From Gordonia hirsuta DSM 44140 = NBRC 16056 (GTDB lineage Bacteria > Actinomycetota > Actinomycetes > Mycobacteriales > Mycobacteriaceae), in NCBI RefSeq assembly GCF_000333015.1, contig NZ_BANT01000012.1, positions 122,020 to 186,019 on the forward strand: DNA of 64,000 bases, given 5' to 3'. Of the stretch, positions 27,213 to 35,944 are shown piece after piece (position 1 is the stretch's first letter; the number at the start of each line of letters is the position of its first letter). The notes under the pieces are model-generated. The model saw nothing but the letters and a program-made list of their open reading frames with translations. It searched no databases and was not told the DNA's origin. A program made the translations under genes and the position numbers.

Positions 27213-27744
27213 GCTCGTCGCCGGTGGCATCCAGATCGGTGGAGCCGCCGTGCCCGCCGGGCGGTTGCTCGTGCGGAAACGCGAAGCGGCGCAGGGCCCA
27301 GAACCGGAACGCCATCTGCAGCAGATTGCCCAGGACGAAGGCGAGCAGGAAGTCCACCACGACCAGTTCCACACCGGCCAGGTTGTGCCGCATATCGAAG
27401 ACGTTGTTGCCCAGCCACAACGGCGCGGCCGCCAGCAGCACCCCGATGCCGCTGATCCCGAAGAACAACAGGGCTTCGTGGTGGGTTTCGCGTCCGCCCC
27501 GGTTCTTGAACGCCCATTCGCGGTTGAGGATGTAGCTCAGAATCGTGGCGATCACGCCGGAGATGATGCGGGCCACCACCGGTTTCTCGTGCAGAACGGT
27601 GAAAACCAGGCCGTAGTAGATGAACGTGTCGACCACGAAGGTGGTGCCGCCCACGGCGGCGAACTTGAGGAATTCGCTGTGCTTGAGTGCCAGGCGATGC
27701 AGCGGGCCGGGCAGCAGCGAGACGAGCCCGTCGAGGAATGGCAC
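27184..27744 (-). CDS. GtrA-like membrane protein
   Basis: 186 residues from GTG 27744. Four hydrophobic helices of the GtrA family are visible (FAAVGGTTFVVDTFIYYGLV, ARIISGVIATILSYILNREW, FFGISGIGVLLAAAPLWLG and LVVVDFLLAFVLGNLLQMAF), plus the conserved NREWAF motif and a C-terminal acidic tail. GtrA proteins help flip polyprenyl-phosphate sugars; the mycobacterial neighbour Rv3277 is equivalent. An upstream in-frame extension exists, but the GTG is supported by a TAAGAT -10 box eight nt upstream on the minus strand. Part of the 3' end overlaps the sensor kinase gene. Confidence 0.85.
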   Translation of the reverse strand: MPFLDGLVSLLPGPLHRLALKHSEFLKFAAVGGTTFVVDTFIYYGLVFTVLHEKPVVARIISGVIATILSYILNREWAFKNRGGRETHHEALLFFGISGIGVLLAAAPLWLGNNVFDMRHNLAGVELVVVDFLLAFVLGNLLQMAFRFWALRRFAFPHEQPPGGHGGSTDLDATGDELTDEELGHA

Positions 27745-27752
27745 AAGCGCAC

Positions 27753-27758
27753 ATCTTA
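27753..27758 (-). promoter_or_regulatory. -10 box of gtrA-like gene (leaderless)
   Basis: TAAGAT on the minus strand, eight nt before the GTG at 27744. It supports that start over longer alternatives reaching into purK. Confidence 0.4.
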
Positions 27759-27835
27759 CCCGGGTGCATGCCGCGCCCCACAGTGCAACAGTGCGCATTG
27801 TGAGCGAGTCGGTGCCACGTGTCAGGATTGTTTTC

Positions 27836-29098
27836 ATGTCAGGATCTGCTTCGGTCACCCCGACGCCCGCCCCGCCCAGTACCGGAATGCCGACGGTGAC
27901 GATGATCGGCGGGGGCCAGCTGGCCCGGATGACCCACCAGTCGGCGATCGCGCTGGGCCAGTGTCTGCGGGTGCTCGCGGCCTCGCCGTCCGAGCCGGCG
28001 GCGCAGGTCAGCGCCGATATCGTGCTGGGTTCCCATGACGATCTGGACGATCTGCTCGCCGCCGCCGACGGGGCGGTCACGGTGACCTTCGATCACGAGG
28101 GGGTGCCGCTGGAGTTGCTGACGGCGATGGAGCAGCGCGGCGTGGTGGTCCGGCCACCGTCCACGGCTTTGCAGTATGCGCAGGACAAGCTTCTGATGCG
28201 GCACCGGCTGGCCGAGCTCGGGCTGCCGGTGCCCGAGTTCGTCGATCTGTCCGGTGACGTGGCCGCCGCGCGCGAGGCGCTGATCGCTTTCGGTCGGGAG
28301 CAGGACTGGCAGATCGTGCTCAAGGCGGTGCGTGGCGGTTACGATGGCCGCGGCGTCTGGCTGATCGACGGCGACGAACAGCAGGCGCTGGCGGTCTTCG
28401 ATGAGCAGCGCCGCGGCGACACGGTACTCATGGCGGAACAGAAGGTGCCGATGGCCCGCGAACTCTCGGCGCTGATCGCCCGGTCCCCGCACGGACAGGG
28501 TGCGGCCTGGCCGGTGGTGGAGAGCATTCAGCGCAACGGGCAATGCGCCGTGGTGCTGGCTCCGGCTCCGGATCTGGACGAGCAGACCGCCCAGCGCGCA
28601 CAGCAGATGGCGCTGCGGCTGGCCGACGAACTGGGCGTCGTGGGCAATATGGCGATGGAACTGTTCGAGACCGCCGACGGCGGCCTGATGGTCAACGAGT
28701 TGGCGATGCGGCCGCACAATACCGGCCACTGGACCATGGACGGTGCCGTCACCTCCCAGTTCGAGCAGCATCTGCGTGCGGTGCTGGACTATCCACTCGG
28801 GGACACCACCGCCCGGACCGGCGCGGCGGTGATGGCGAACATCCTGGGGGCACCGCAGGCGCCGGCGATGAGCATGGATGAGCGGCTGCATCATCTGATG
28901 GCCCGAATGCCCGAAGCCAAGGTGCACCTGTACGGCAAGAGTGAGCGACCGGACCGCAAGGTGGGGCACATCAACATCATCGGACTGCCCGGGCAGTCGA
29001 TGGACCATGTCCGTGAACGCGCCGAGCGCGCGGCACACTGGATGAGCCACGGTGTCTGGACCGACGGCTGGGATCCGCACGAGAAAGAGACGAACTGA
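27836..29098 (+). CDS. purK: N5-carboxyaminoimidazole ribonucleotide synthase
   Basis: 420 residues. ATP-grasp enzyme of purine synthesis making N5-CAIR from AIR, ATP and bicarbonate. Motifs: [18 protein letters not shown] at the start, [48 protein letters not shown] (ATP-binding loop), [19 protein letters not shown] and [19 protein letters not shown]. The start is ATG 27836. The stop overlaps the purE start (TGATG), which couples production of the two consecutive enzymes of the pathway. Confidence 0.96.
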   Translation: MSGSASVTPTPAPPSTGMPTVTMIGGGQLARMTHQSAIALGQCLRVLAASPSEPAAQVSADIVLGSHDDLDDLLAAADGAVTVTFDHEGVPLELLTAMEQRGVVVRPPSTALQYAQDKLLMRHRLAELGLPVPEFVDLSGDVAAAREALIAFGREQDWQIVLKAVRGGYDGRGVWLIDGDEQQALAVFDEQRRGDTVLMAEQKVPMARELSALIARSPHGQGAAWPVVESIQRNGQCAVVLAPAPDLDEQTAQRAQQMALRLADELGVVGNMAMELFETADGGLMVNELAMRPHNTGHWTMDGAVTSQFEQHLRAVLDYPLGDTTARTGAAVMANILGAPQAPAMSMDERLHHLMARMPEAKVHLYGKSERPDRKVGHINIIGLPGQSMDHVRERAERAAHWMSHGVWTDGWDPHEKETN

Positions 29099-29607
29099 TG
29101 ACCGCACCTGCGCCGCGCGTCGGCCTGATCATGGGCAGCGATTCGGATTGGCCGGTGATGAAACCGGCGGCCGAGGCGCTCGCCGAATTCGGTGTGCCCT
29201 TCGAGGTGGGGGTGGTCTCGGCGCACCGGACCCCGCAACGCATGCTCGACTACGCTCGCGGGGCGGCCGAACGCGGCATCGGCGTGATCATCGCCGGTGC
29301 CGGCGGGGCCGCGCACCTGCCGGGGATGGTGGCCGCAGCGACCCCGCTGCCGGTGATCGGTGTTCCGGTGCCACTGAAGTACCTCGACGGCATGGATTCG
29401 CTGCTGTCGATCGTGCAGATGCCCGCGGGGGTCCCGGTCGCCACGGTCTCCATCGGCGGGGGCCGCAACGCCGGTCTGTTGGCGATCCGGATGCTCGGTG
29501 TCAGCGATGCGCACCTGCGCGGGGAGATGGCAGAGTTCCAGGCCGATCTGGAAGCACTGGTCCTGGAGAAGGACGAGAAGCTGCGCCGCAGCCTCTTCGA
29601 GGACTGA
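29098..29607 (+). CDS. purE: N5-carboxyaminoimidazole ribonucleotide mutase
   Basis: 169 residues. It converts N5-CAIR to CAIR after PurK. Class I PurE motifs are clear: [40 protein letters not shown] with the catalytic His, [16 protein letters not shown], and [20 protein letters not shown] with [10 protein letters not shown] following. The start codon overlaps the purK stop by one base. Followed at three nt by a DinB-like gene. Confidence 0.97.
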   Translation: MTAPAPRVGLIMGSDSDWPVMKPAAEALAEFGVPFEVGVVSAHRTPQRMLDYARGAAERGIGVIIAGAGGAAHLPGMVAAATPLPVIGVPVPLKYLDGMDSLLSIVQMPAGVPVATVSIGGGRNAGLLAIRMLGVSDAHLRGEMAEFQADLEALVLEKDEKLRRSLFED

Positions 29608-29610
29608 GCG

Positions 29611-30132
29611 ATGCCTGCCGATCCCGCACGGCCCGCCGAGGCGCCGATGCCGGCGGACCCGGCGGCTGCTCGAGAGGCGTGGCAGCGCGCCTGCCTGGAG
29701 GTGGCGGCCGAAACCCTGGACACGATCACCGCGGTCCTCGACGATTGCGATGACCGCACGGTCAACGCCACTCCACTGCCCGGGACGGTCAACTCGGTGT
29801 TCGCCCTCGTGACGCACCTGGACGGGGTGATCGCCGACTGGGGCGGAAACCTGGTCGCCGGTGAGGACATCGCCCGGGACCGGGCGGCGGAGTTCACCGC
29901 CGCCGGCACGCTCGCGCAGGCCCGCGAACTGGTCGACCGAATGCGGGACCGGCTGCCACGGTATGTGCACCTGGCGCTGACCGAGGGGATCGCCGATCGC
30001 CGAGCGATCTCCTCGACCCGGAGCGGCGCCGCCTCGTCGACACCCGAATTCGTGGTCGCGCATCTGCTGCGGGAGTTGACCCAGCACACCGGGCAATTGC
30101 AGGTCTGCCGGGATCTGGTGGCCGCGCGCTGA
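29611..30132 (+). CDS. DinB-like protein (DUF664)
   Basis: 173 residues. Fits the DinB/DUF664 four-helix family, which includes mycothiol-dependent transferases of actinobacteria. The opening helix contains [20 protein letters not shown], the middle [20 protein letters not shown] supplies one metal-site His, and the end [20 protein letters not shown] supplies the HxxxH-like ligands. It starts three nt after purE, so it is in the purK-purE transcript. The actual substrate is unknown; detoxification by thiol transfer is the family-based guess. Confidence 0.8.
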   Translation: MPADPARPAEAPMPADPAAAREAWQRACLEVAAETLDTITAVLDDCDDRTVNATPLPGTVNSVFALVTHLDGVIADWGGNLVAGEDIARDRAAEFTAAGTLAQARELVDRMRDRLPRYVHLALTEGIADRRAISSTRSGAASSTPEFVVAHLLRELTQHTGQLQVCRDLVAAR

Positions 30133-30133
30133 T

Positions 30134-30150
30134 CCGGTCCGCGAGACCGG
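30134..30150. terminator. short bidirectional hairpin
   Basis: CCGGTC (30134-30139) and GACCGG (30145-30150) pair around CGCGA, between the convergent DinB-like and nitronate monooxygenase genes, which are only 25 nt apart. A 6-bp stem is short, so this is tentative. Confidence 0.45.
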
Positions 30151-30157
30151 CTGGGGC

Positions 30158-31171
30158 TCAGCCCGGCGGAGTCAGTGCGGCGACGACCTGCGCGGCGGGC
30201 GCGGCCTGGGCGCCGCGCCAGCCGGTTCCCGCCCAGAGATTGATCACCTGCGGATCGTCGGCGGCGGCCTGGCGCAACGGTCCGGTGAGCCCGTTGATCT
30301 GCGGGTAGACCGGGGGAGCGGTGCGGCTGTACCTGCGCACGTAGTCGTTGACCAGCGCCCGGGCCGGGCGCCCGGAGTAGGCGCGCGTGGTGCGGGTCTC
30401 GGTGAACCGCGGATCGGCCAGCGCGGCGCGGTGGGCGGCGCGGGTACCGGCCTCCGGGGTGCGCAGGAACAGGGTGCCGACCTGGGCGGCCACGGCGCCG
30501 GCGTCGAGCATGGCCTGCACATCGGTGACCGATCCGATGCCACCGGCCCCGATCACCGGGACGCCGAGTCCGGCGGTGCGGCCGAGCAGTTCCAGGACCG
30601 GGGTCTCGCGGTCGTCGTCGAGGATGTGGAAGGTCGACCGGTGCCCGCCGGCCTCCACCCCTTGCGCGCACAACACAGCGGTGCCGGCCGCGACCGCGAT
30701 CTCGGCCTCCAGCCGGTCGGTGACGGTCGTGATGGTGGCGATCCCGCGAGCGGTGCAGGCGGCGAAGACCTCCGGTGCCGGCACCCCGAAGGTGAAAGAG
30801 ACCGCGTGCACGCCTTCGTCCAGGAGGACCTGAGTCTTGGCCTCGAAGGCGTCGTCGGAATAGCAGATGTTCTGCGGCAGTGTTGCGCCGAAGCGTGCGG
30901 CCAGCGGCAGCAGCTCGTCCCGGAAGCGGAGGAAGGATTCGGCGTCGAACGGGATCTCTTCGGGGACGAAGAGGTTGACGCCGAACGGCGCTCCGGTGCG
31001 TGACCGGACTGCGGCGATCTGCTCGCGCAACTGTGCCGGTGACAGATAGGCGCCAGCCAGGATTCCGAAACCGCCGGCGTCGCTGATCGCTGCGGTGAGT
31101 TCGGGTGTGGAGGGCCCGCCGGCCATCGGTGCACCCACGATCGGGGCGAGCAGGGATGCCGGATCGAACAA
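30158..31171 (-). CDS. nitronate monooxygenase
   Basis: 337 residues. FMN-dependent oxidation of alkyl nitronates, or the related enoyl reductase-like fold. Visible: [20 protein letters not shown] at the start, FGVNLFVPE, the catalytic-His loop [16 protein letters not shown], and the phosphate-binding [20 protein letters not shown] with [17 protein letters not shown]. The start codon is TTG (31169-31171), preceded by the ribosome site GGAGGAG at good spacing; no ATG or GTG in frame fits the conserved N-terminus. A single gene with its own short upstream region. Confidence 0.9.
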   Translation of the reverse strand: MFDPASLLAPIVGAPMAGGPSTPELTAAISDAGGFGILAGAYLSPAQLREQIAAVRSRTGAPFGVNLFVPEEIPFDAESFLRFRDELLPLAARFGATLPQNICYSDDAFEAKTQVLLDEGVHAVSFTFGVPAPEVFAACTARGIATITTVTDRLEAEIAVAAGTAVLCAQGVEAGGHRSTFHILDDDRETPVLELLGRTAGLGVPVIGAGGIGSVTDVQAMLDAGAVAAQVGTLFLRTPEAGTRAAHRAALADPRFTETRTTRAYSGRPARALVNDYVRRYSRTAPPVYPQINGLTGPLRQAAADDPQVINLWAGTGWRGAQAAPAAQVVAALTPPG

Positions 31172-31229
31172 GACTCCTCCAGAAGTGTCGGGCCGAACGG
31201 AGCGGTACGGGTCTTTCTATGCATACCCG

Positions 31230-31257
31230 GTGCCCGGCTCCGAGGTGGTCTGGGCAC
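31230..31257 (-). terminator. possible hairpin after the GNAT gene
   Basis: GTGCCC (31230-31235) and GGGCAC (31252-31257) form a 6-bp stem with a 16-nt loop, 26 nt beyond the GNAT stop on the minus strand. Weak by itself. Confidence 0.3.
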
Positions 31258-31283
31258 GGAGGTGTGTCGGGTGCGGGCGGCTG

Positions 31284-32003
31284 CTAGTGGCCGGGCACCT
31301 GCACGATCTCCAAGGGGACGGTGGACCGATGGGCAAAGCCCATCGACTCGTACAATGCTCGCGCCGGATTATCGGTGGTCGTGTGCAGGAACGGAGCATC
31401 TCCGCGGGCGCCGATACCCGCGGTCACCGCGGCGATCAGCCGTCGTGCCAGCCCCCGGCCGCGGGCCTGCGGACGGGTGCACACGGCACTGATCTCGGTC
31501 CAGCCGTCGGGTTGGGCGCGTTCGCCGGCCATCGCCAGCAGCCGCCCGGTCGCGGGATCGCGATACCCCAGGTAGGTGCCCAGTTCGATGGTGCGCGGGC
31601 CGAACGGGCCGGGGCGGGTCAGTTCGATCAACTCGGTCATCTCGGGGACGTCGGCGGGCCCGAGGACGGTCAACTGCGGATCGGCGAGCCCCGCGACGGA
31701 CTCTCCGGTGTATTGCACCAGGCCGAGGGTCTGCAGGATCTGCCAGTCCGGCGGCAGATCCGTGGTGCGCTCACGCAACCCGATGGTGCCACCGGGTCCG
31801 GCCAGCGCGGCCAGATCGGCGTAGGCCTGGGCGGTGAGCTCAGGCGGATGCGCGTAGAAGACGGAGACGTCCGGGTGGTAGGCGATCGCGGTGCCGTGAC
31901 GGCGCGCGAAGCGGCGGTGGCGTCCGCGCAGCGCCGAACCGAAAGGATCGTCCAGGACGGCCGGATCGGCGGTGACGACCGGGCGTGCGGGCGCCGGAGT
32001 CAC
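31284..32003 (-). CDS. GNAT family N-acetyltransferase
   Basis: 239 residues. A divergent N-terminal part is followed by a typical GNAT domain: LGTYLGYRDPATGRLLAMAG, then EISAVCTRPQARGRGLARRL as the acetyl-CoA pyrophosphate loop (Q-A-R-G-R-G-L-A), and the C-terminal LHTTTDNPARALYESMGFAH. It resembles FR47-like GNAT proteins. GTG 32003 overlaps the stop of the upstream dienelactone hydrolase gene by four bases, so the unit of three genes here is translationally coupled. Substrate unknown. Confidence 0.88.
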   Translation of the reverse strand: MTPAPARPVVTADPAVLDDPFGSALRGRHRRFARRHGTAIAYHPDVSVFYAHPPELTAQAYADLAALAGPGGTIGLRERTTDLPPDWQILQTLGLVQYTGESVAGLADPQLTVLGPADVPEMTELIELTRPGPFGPRTIELGTYLGYRDPATGRLLAMAGERAQPDGWTEISAVCTRPQARGRGLARRLIAAVTAGIGARGDAPFLHTTTDNPARALYESMGFAHRSTVPLEIVQVPGH

Positions 32004-32821
32004 CCGGCGACGTCCAGCTTGGTCCGGAAGAAGTCGATCACCTGGTCGAGGGTGTCGCGGGTGGGTTCGCCCGGGCGGTCGATCAGATGCTCGGTCAGGA
32101 CCGAATGCGGCGGGATCAGAGCATCGGGATTGGCCGAGGAATCGGGCAGTTCCACACTGATGAAGGCGTCTCCGAGCTGTTCGCGCAGGAACTCGAAGCG
32201 GGTGCCGGGCACCAGCCGGTCACCGTCGAAACGGGCACCGAGCACCTGCAGGCCGTTGGCGCAGCGCACCTTGACCGTCTCCAGTTCCTGCGGGCTGATG
32301 TCGATGGTCCGCCGGCGTCGCGCGGTGAACGCGAACGGCAGCGACGGCTGCGACAACACCGGAGCGAGCATGCGGTCGTCGACGGCCATCGCCAGGGCGA
32401 AGCCGCCGGTGACGCACATGCCGACCGCACCGACTCCCGGGCCGCCGCACTCACCGTGCGCCTTGGCGGCCAGCGCCCGCAGCCAGCCGACCACCGGTGA
32501 GCTCTTCCCGGTGGCGAAGATGGTGAACTCGCGGGAGACGCAGACCTTGCCCAGGGATTTGGTCATGGTGGCGGCCAGCCGCGGGTAGTCGGTGACCCCG
32601 GCGGGCGTGGGAGCCGCACCGTCCTCGCCGAACAGGGAGGCCAGGTAGACGGTCAGGCCGGCGCGGGAGACCCGGTGGGCGAAGTCGATCACCTTCGGGG
32701 TGATGCCGGGGATCTCGGGCATCACGATCACCGCCGGGCCGGTCCCGCGCCGGTAGTAGCGGTGCGTCATTCCGTCGTGGCTGAACTCGTGGACCGAGAA
32801 GCCGTCGCGCTGGCCGATCAC
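32000..32821 (-). CDS. dienelactone hydrolase family protein
   Basis: 273 residues, alpha/beta hydrolase. The nucleophile elbow is GMCVTGGFALAMAVDD, with cysteine in place of the more common serine, as in true dienelactone hydrolases. The start GPAVIVMPEIPGITPKVIDF supplies the oxyanion-side Glu, and the later histidine is probably in PPHSVLTEHLIDRP. GTG 32821 overlaps the stop of the upstream oxidoreductase gene (GTGA). Dienelactone hydrolases open lactones from aromatic degradation, but many relatives act on other esters, so the substrate is open. Confidence 0.87.
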   Translation of the reverse strand: MIGQRDGFSVHEFSHDGMTHRYYRRGTGPAVIVMPEIPGITPKVIDFAHRVSRAGLTVYLASLFGEDGAAPTPAGVTDYPRLAATMTKSLGKVCVSREFTIFATGKSSPVVGWLRALAAKAHGECGGPGVGAVGMCVTGGFALAMAVDDRMLAPVLSQPSLPFAFTARRRRTIDISPQELETVKVRCANGLQVLGARFDGDRLVPGTRFEFLREQLGDAFISVELPDSSANPDALIPPHSVLTEHLIDRPGEPTRDTLDQVIDFFRTKLDVAG

Positions 32822-33216
32822 GAGTGGGTACCGGCGACCCGGCCGAAGAGCACGCCCTCGAAGGGCCGTCCGACGAACCGGGCCGCGCCGACGATGTCCG
32901 GGGAGTCCGGCGGCACGATGCGCGGTCCGGCGATCTGATAGCGCTGACCGCCGCGGATCAGAGTGAATTCACCGGCGGCCAGCACATTGCGGACCCAGTC
33001 GCTGTCGGTGCCGTAGACCAGGGGGATCGCGATCCGATCGTCTTCCATCCAGCCCAGCACCGGTGTGGAGTAGGCGGTACCGGAGGTGCGGCCGACGTGT
33101 TCGACGACGGCCCACGGAGCCAGGCGTGGTGCCCAGAGGCCCTGGATCGGGTTGGTGATGTACTTGTTGGCGCGGGCGACGAAACGTGGAACTCTCACCC
33201 CTCCATAGTGGACCAT
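32818..33216 (-). CDS. nitroreductase family deazaflavin-dependent oxidoreductase
   Basis: 132 residues, the size of Ddn-like F420-dependent proteins. Motifs: VARANKYITNPIQGLWAPRL, then VEHVGRTSGTAYSTPVLGWM (the split-barrel core that binds the deazaflavin), IPLVYGTDSDWVRNVLAAGE, and a C-terminal GRPFEGVLFGRVAGTHS. ATG 33216 is chosen; GTG 33198 has a ribosome-like GGAGG but too close to it. It is first of a coupled unit with the dienelactone hydrolase and GNAT genes. F420 use is a family inference; the real substrate is unknown. Confidence 0.85.
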   Translation of the reverse strand: MVHYGGVRVPRFVARANKYITNPIQGLWAPRLAPWAVVEHVGRTSGTAYSTPVLGWMEDDRIAIPLVYGTDSDWVRNVLAAGEFTLIRGGQRYQIAGPRIVPPDSPDIVGAARFVGRPFEGVLFGRVAGTHS

Positions 33217-33260
33217 CGACGCCGGCGGCGGGACAGGCACGGGCACAGCCGCTCGCCGGT

Positions 33261-33905
33261 TCAGCCCAGGCGGTCCGGCGACGAGACGATGCGCTGTGCG
33301 GCGCCGCGCACCAGGAGTGCCTGGTCGTCGTCGAGGAAGGTGAGCCGGTACCGATCCTGGTAACGGCGGCGAACAGTGTCGATCAGTGCGGGCGGATAGC
33401 CGGGGATCCGCCCGTCGGCGTGCGGGATCGGGACGGTGTCGATCAGCCCGAGTCCGCGATGATCGGTCAGTCCGGGAGCCAGGGCGGCGTCGTCCATCAG
33501 GCTGACCGGTTCGGCGCTGGGGCCGGCGATCACCGCCCCGGCCGACAGCCCCACGTAGGGCAGGCCGGCGCGGACCTTCTGTGCCAGAACCCGGCGCAGG
33601 CCGTGCTGGTCCAACGACTCCAGCAGGACAAAGGTCTCTCCGGCGCAGACGTAGACCGCGTCCAGCCGGTCGAGGGCGGCAGCGAACTGCGCGGCGTCGG
33701 TGAAATCGCGGGCCCGCAGCGTGCGCACGCGATAGCCGAAACCGGTCAGACGTTCGCGCTCGTAGACCACGAAGCCCCGATCGCCGAACGGGATCGAGGC
33801 GTCGTCGAGCACCCCCACGACCGTCTCGGCGGGCTCCTTGCCGACCTGCCGGCTGAGGAATTCCGGCAGCGCATCCGCACCCCACGACAGCAGCAGCAGA
33901 TCCAC
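33261..33905 (-). CDS. pepE: peptidase E (S51 family)
   Basis: 214 residues. Alpha-aspartyl dipeptidase family: the nucleophile serine lies in VGLSAGAVIAGPSAEPVSLM, the preceding strand is AVYVCAGETFVLLESLDQHG, and a later loop is TVPIPHADGRIPGYP with the probable histidine. The start is GTG 33905, with the conserved MDLLLLSWG opening. It stands alone between the oxidoreductase unit and a divergent TetR gene. Whether it cleaves Asp-X dipeptides or another substrate is not readable from sequence. Confidence 0.85.
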   Translation of the reverse strand: MDLLLLSWGADALPEFLSRQVGKEPAETVVGVLDDASIPFGDRGFVVYERERLTGFGYRVRTLRARDFTDAAQFAAALDRLDAVYVCAGETFVLLESLDQHGLRRVLAQKVRAGLPYVGLSAGAVIAGPSAEPVSLMDDAALAPGLTDHRGLGLIDTVPIPHADGRIPGYPPALIDTVRRRYQDRYRLTFLDDDQALLVRGAAQRIVSSPDRLG

Positions 33906-33959
33906 GCCACCGATGGTAGGGCGGTCCGGTCCCGGCGCGCCGGCGGTGGCCCGATAGGC

Positions 33960-33965
33960 AATACT
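33960..33965 (+). promoter_or_regulatory. -10 box of the TetR gene (leaderless)
   Basis: AATACT, seven nt before the ATG at 33973; no ribosome site fits between. Confidence 0.35.
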
Positions 33966-33972
33966 TGCTCAC

Positions 33973-34554
33973 ATGCCCATGACCGAATTGCCGCACGACG
34001 ATCCGGAGCAGTTCCGGCAGCGCGTCGTCGCCGAATCGATCCGGCTGTTCGCCGAGCAGGGATACGAGGCGACCACCGTCGACGACGTCGCCGCTGCGAC
34101 CGGTAGCTCGCGCCGCACCCTGTACCGGCAGTTCGGTTCCAAAGAAGGCTTGATCTTCGGTGATCACGAGACGCTGCTGACGACCGTGGCAGCGCAGTTG
34201 ACTGCGGCCGACGGCGACCCGTGGTGGGCGGTCTGCCAGGGAGCCCAGCTCGTCTTCGCGCACTTCGCCGCCAACGTCGATGTGGCGGCCCGCCGCTACG
34301 AGGTGGTCTCGCAGGTGCCGGCCCTGCGCGATCGTGAACTGGTGATGGCCTCGCGCTATCAGCGGCTGTTCGAGGACTACCTGCGGGCGCGCCGGCCGGA
34401 TGTGCCGCGCACCCGGATCGTCGCTTATGCCGCCGCGGTGACCGGGCTGCACAACTACCTGCTGCGGCGGATGAGCCGCGGTGATACCGCGGCCACCGCG
34501 CAGGTCCTGGACGAGGAGCTGCAGCGGCTGCACCGGACCCTGACTCAGGAGTGA
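33973..34554 (+). CDS. TetR family regulator next to fadE25
   Basis: 193 residues. The N-terminal helix-turn-helix is typical: RVVAESIRLFAEQGYEATTV, then DDVAAATGSSRRTLYRQFGS and KEGLIF. The C-terminal ligand domain is helical with no recognisable substrate signature. It is upstream of and collinear with the acyl-CoA dehydrogenase gene, 99 nt away, and may regulate it in response to an acyl-CoA; this is inference from position. No clear operator was found in the short intergenic space. Confidence 0.88.
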   Translation: MPMTELPHDDPEQFRQRVVAESIRLFAEQGYEATTVDDVAAATGSSRRTLYRQFGSKEGLIFGDHETLLTTVAAQLTAADGDPWWAVCQGAQLVFAHFAANVDVAARRYEVVSQVPALRDRELVMASRYQRLFEDYLRARRPDVPRTRIVAYAAAVTGLHNYLLRRMSRGDTAATAQVLDEELQRLHRTLTQE

Positions 34555-34653
34555 CCGGACCGGTGAACCGTCCCGGAGCGGTTGACCAGCCACCGGCGAC
34601 GTGGTGCACTGGATTGCGAACAATGGTGGCACGCAGTGCCAGGAGGAGATGAC

Positions 34654-35817
34654 ATGGCTTTCGGCAACCCCGACTTCGATCTGTTCCAGCTTCCCGAGGA
34701 GCATGAGGCTCTGCGCGAGGCGATCCGCGATCTCTCCGAAAAGGCGATCGCTCCCTACGCCAAGGAGGTCGACGAGAAGGCGCGCTTCCCGGAGGAGGCC
34801 CGGGAGGCGCTGGTCGCCAGCGGCTTCAACGCCATCCACGTGCCCGAGCAGTTCGACGGGCAGGGTGCCGACTCGGTCGCGGCCTGCATCGTGATCGAGG
34901 AGGTCGCGCGCGTCGACGTCTCGGCCTCGCTGATCCCGGCGGTCAACAAGCTCGGCACGATGGGCCTGATCCTGGCCGGTTCCGACGAGCTCAAGGCACA
35001 GGTGCTGCCGTCGATCGCCTCCGGCGAGGCCATGGCCTCCTACGCCCTCTCCGAGCGGGAGGCCGGCAGTGACGCCGCGGCGATGAAGACCCGTGCCCGC
35101 AAGGAGGGCGACAGCTGGGTGCTCAACGGCTCCAAGTGCTGGATCACCAACGGCGGCCAGTCCACCTGGTACACCGTGATGGCCGTCACCGATCCGGATA
35201 AGGGCGCCAACGGCATCTCGGCGTTCATGGTCCACAAGGACGACGAGGGCTTCGTCGTCGGACCGCTGGAGCACAAGCTCGGCATCAAGGGCAGCCCCAC
35301 TGCCGAGCTGTACTTCGAGAACTGCACCATCCCGGCCGATCGCATCATCGGCGAGGAGGGCACCGGCTTCAAGACCGCATTGGCCACCCTCGACCACACC
35401 CGTCCCACCATCGGTGCGCAGGCCGTCGGCGTCGCCCAGGGTGCGCTCGACCAGGCCATCGCCTACGTCAAGGATCGCAAGCAGTTCGGTAAGACGATCA
35501 GCCAGTTCCAGGGCGTGGAGTTCATGATCGCCGATATGGCGATGAAGGTCGAAGCCGCCCGGCTGATGGTCTATACCGCCGCCGCCCGCGCCGAACGCGG
35601 CGAGAAGAACCTGGGCTTCATCAGCTCGGCGTCCAAGTGCCTGGCCTCGGATGTGGCGATGGAGGTCACCACCGATGCCGTCCAGCTGTTCGGTGGCGCC
35701 GGCTACACCACCGACTTCCCGGTGGAACGCATGATGCGCGATGCCAAGATCACGCAGATCTACGAGGGCACCAACCAGATCCAGCGGATGGTGATGGCGC
35801 GCGCGCTGCTGCGCTGA
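34654..35817 (+). CDS. fadE25: acyl-CoA dehydrogenase
   Basis: 387 residues, matching FadE25 (389 in M. tuberculosis), whose gene also lies near purK/purE. FAD-dependent alpha,beta-desaturation of acyl-CoA. Seen: SYALSEREAGSDAAAMKTRA (FAD-binding segment), KCWITNGGQSTWY, KLGIKGSPTAELYFENCTIP, and the C-terminal DAVQLFGGAGYTTDFPVERM with IYEGTNQIQRMVMARALL. The catalytic base is predicted as Glu371 (IYEG). ATG 34654 is set by the strong ribosome site AGGAGGAG nine nt upstream; the frame's earlier codons lack homology. Confidence 0.95.
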   Translation: MAFGNPDFDLFQLPEEHEALREAIRDLSEKAIAPYAKEVDEKARFPEEAREALVASGFNAIHVPEQFDGQGADSVAACIVIEEVARVDVSASLIPAVNKLGTMGLILAGSDELKAQVLPSIASGEAMASYALSEREAGSDAAAMKTRARKEGDSWVLNGSKCWITNGGQSTWYTVMAVTDPDKGANGISAFMVHKDDEGFVVGPLEHKLGIKGSPTAELYFENCTIPADRIIGEEGTGFKTALATLDHTRPTIGAQAVGVAQGALDQAIAYVKDRKQFGKTISQFQGVEFMIADMAMKVEAARLMVYTAAARAERGEKNLGFISSASKCLASDVAMEVTTDAVQLFGGAGYTTDFPVERMMRDAKITQIYEGTNQIQRMVMARALLR

Positions 35818-35834
35818 CCTCCCCGGAACACCGG

Positions 35835-35877
35835 CGGGTCCGCGATACGGGACGAGCAGTCCCCGATCGCGGACCCG
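35835..35877 (+). terminator. strong terminator after fadE25
   Basis: CGGGTCCGCGAT (35835-35846) and ATCGCGGACCCG (35866-35877) make a 12-bp perfect stem, followed by a T-rich TTTGTGTT. This is one of the few hairpins in the window with a canonical T-tract. It lies 18 nt after the fadE25 stop, facing the convergent TIGR03089 gene. Confidence 0.85.
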
Positions 35878-35944
35878 TTTGTGTTCACCCGTCTGTTGTC
35901 TGCCGGTGACCGATCGCAGCGGACCGGCAGCCGAGGAGCAGGTC

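Noticed and set aside
32201..32214. A GGTGCCGGGCACC palindrome inside the dienelactone hydrolase gene, resembling module A of the repeat family.
   Set aside because: It lacks the adjacent TTCGTTCT hairpin and is explained by coding sequence.
32818..35397. An 859-codon minus-strand frame covering peptidase E, the TetR gene and fadE25.
   Set aside because: Only its last 132 codons form a real protein (the deazaflavin oxidoreductase); the rest is antisense to recognisable genes.
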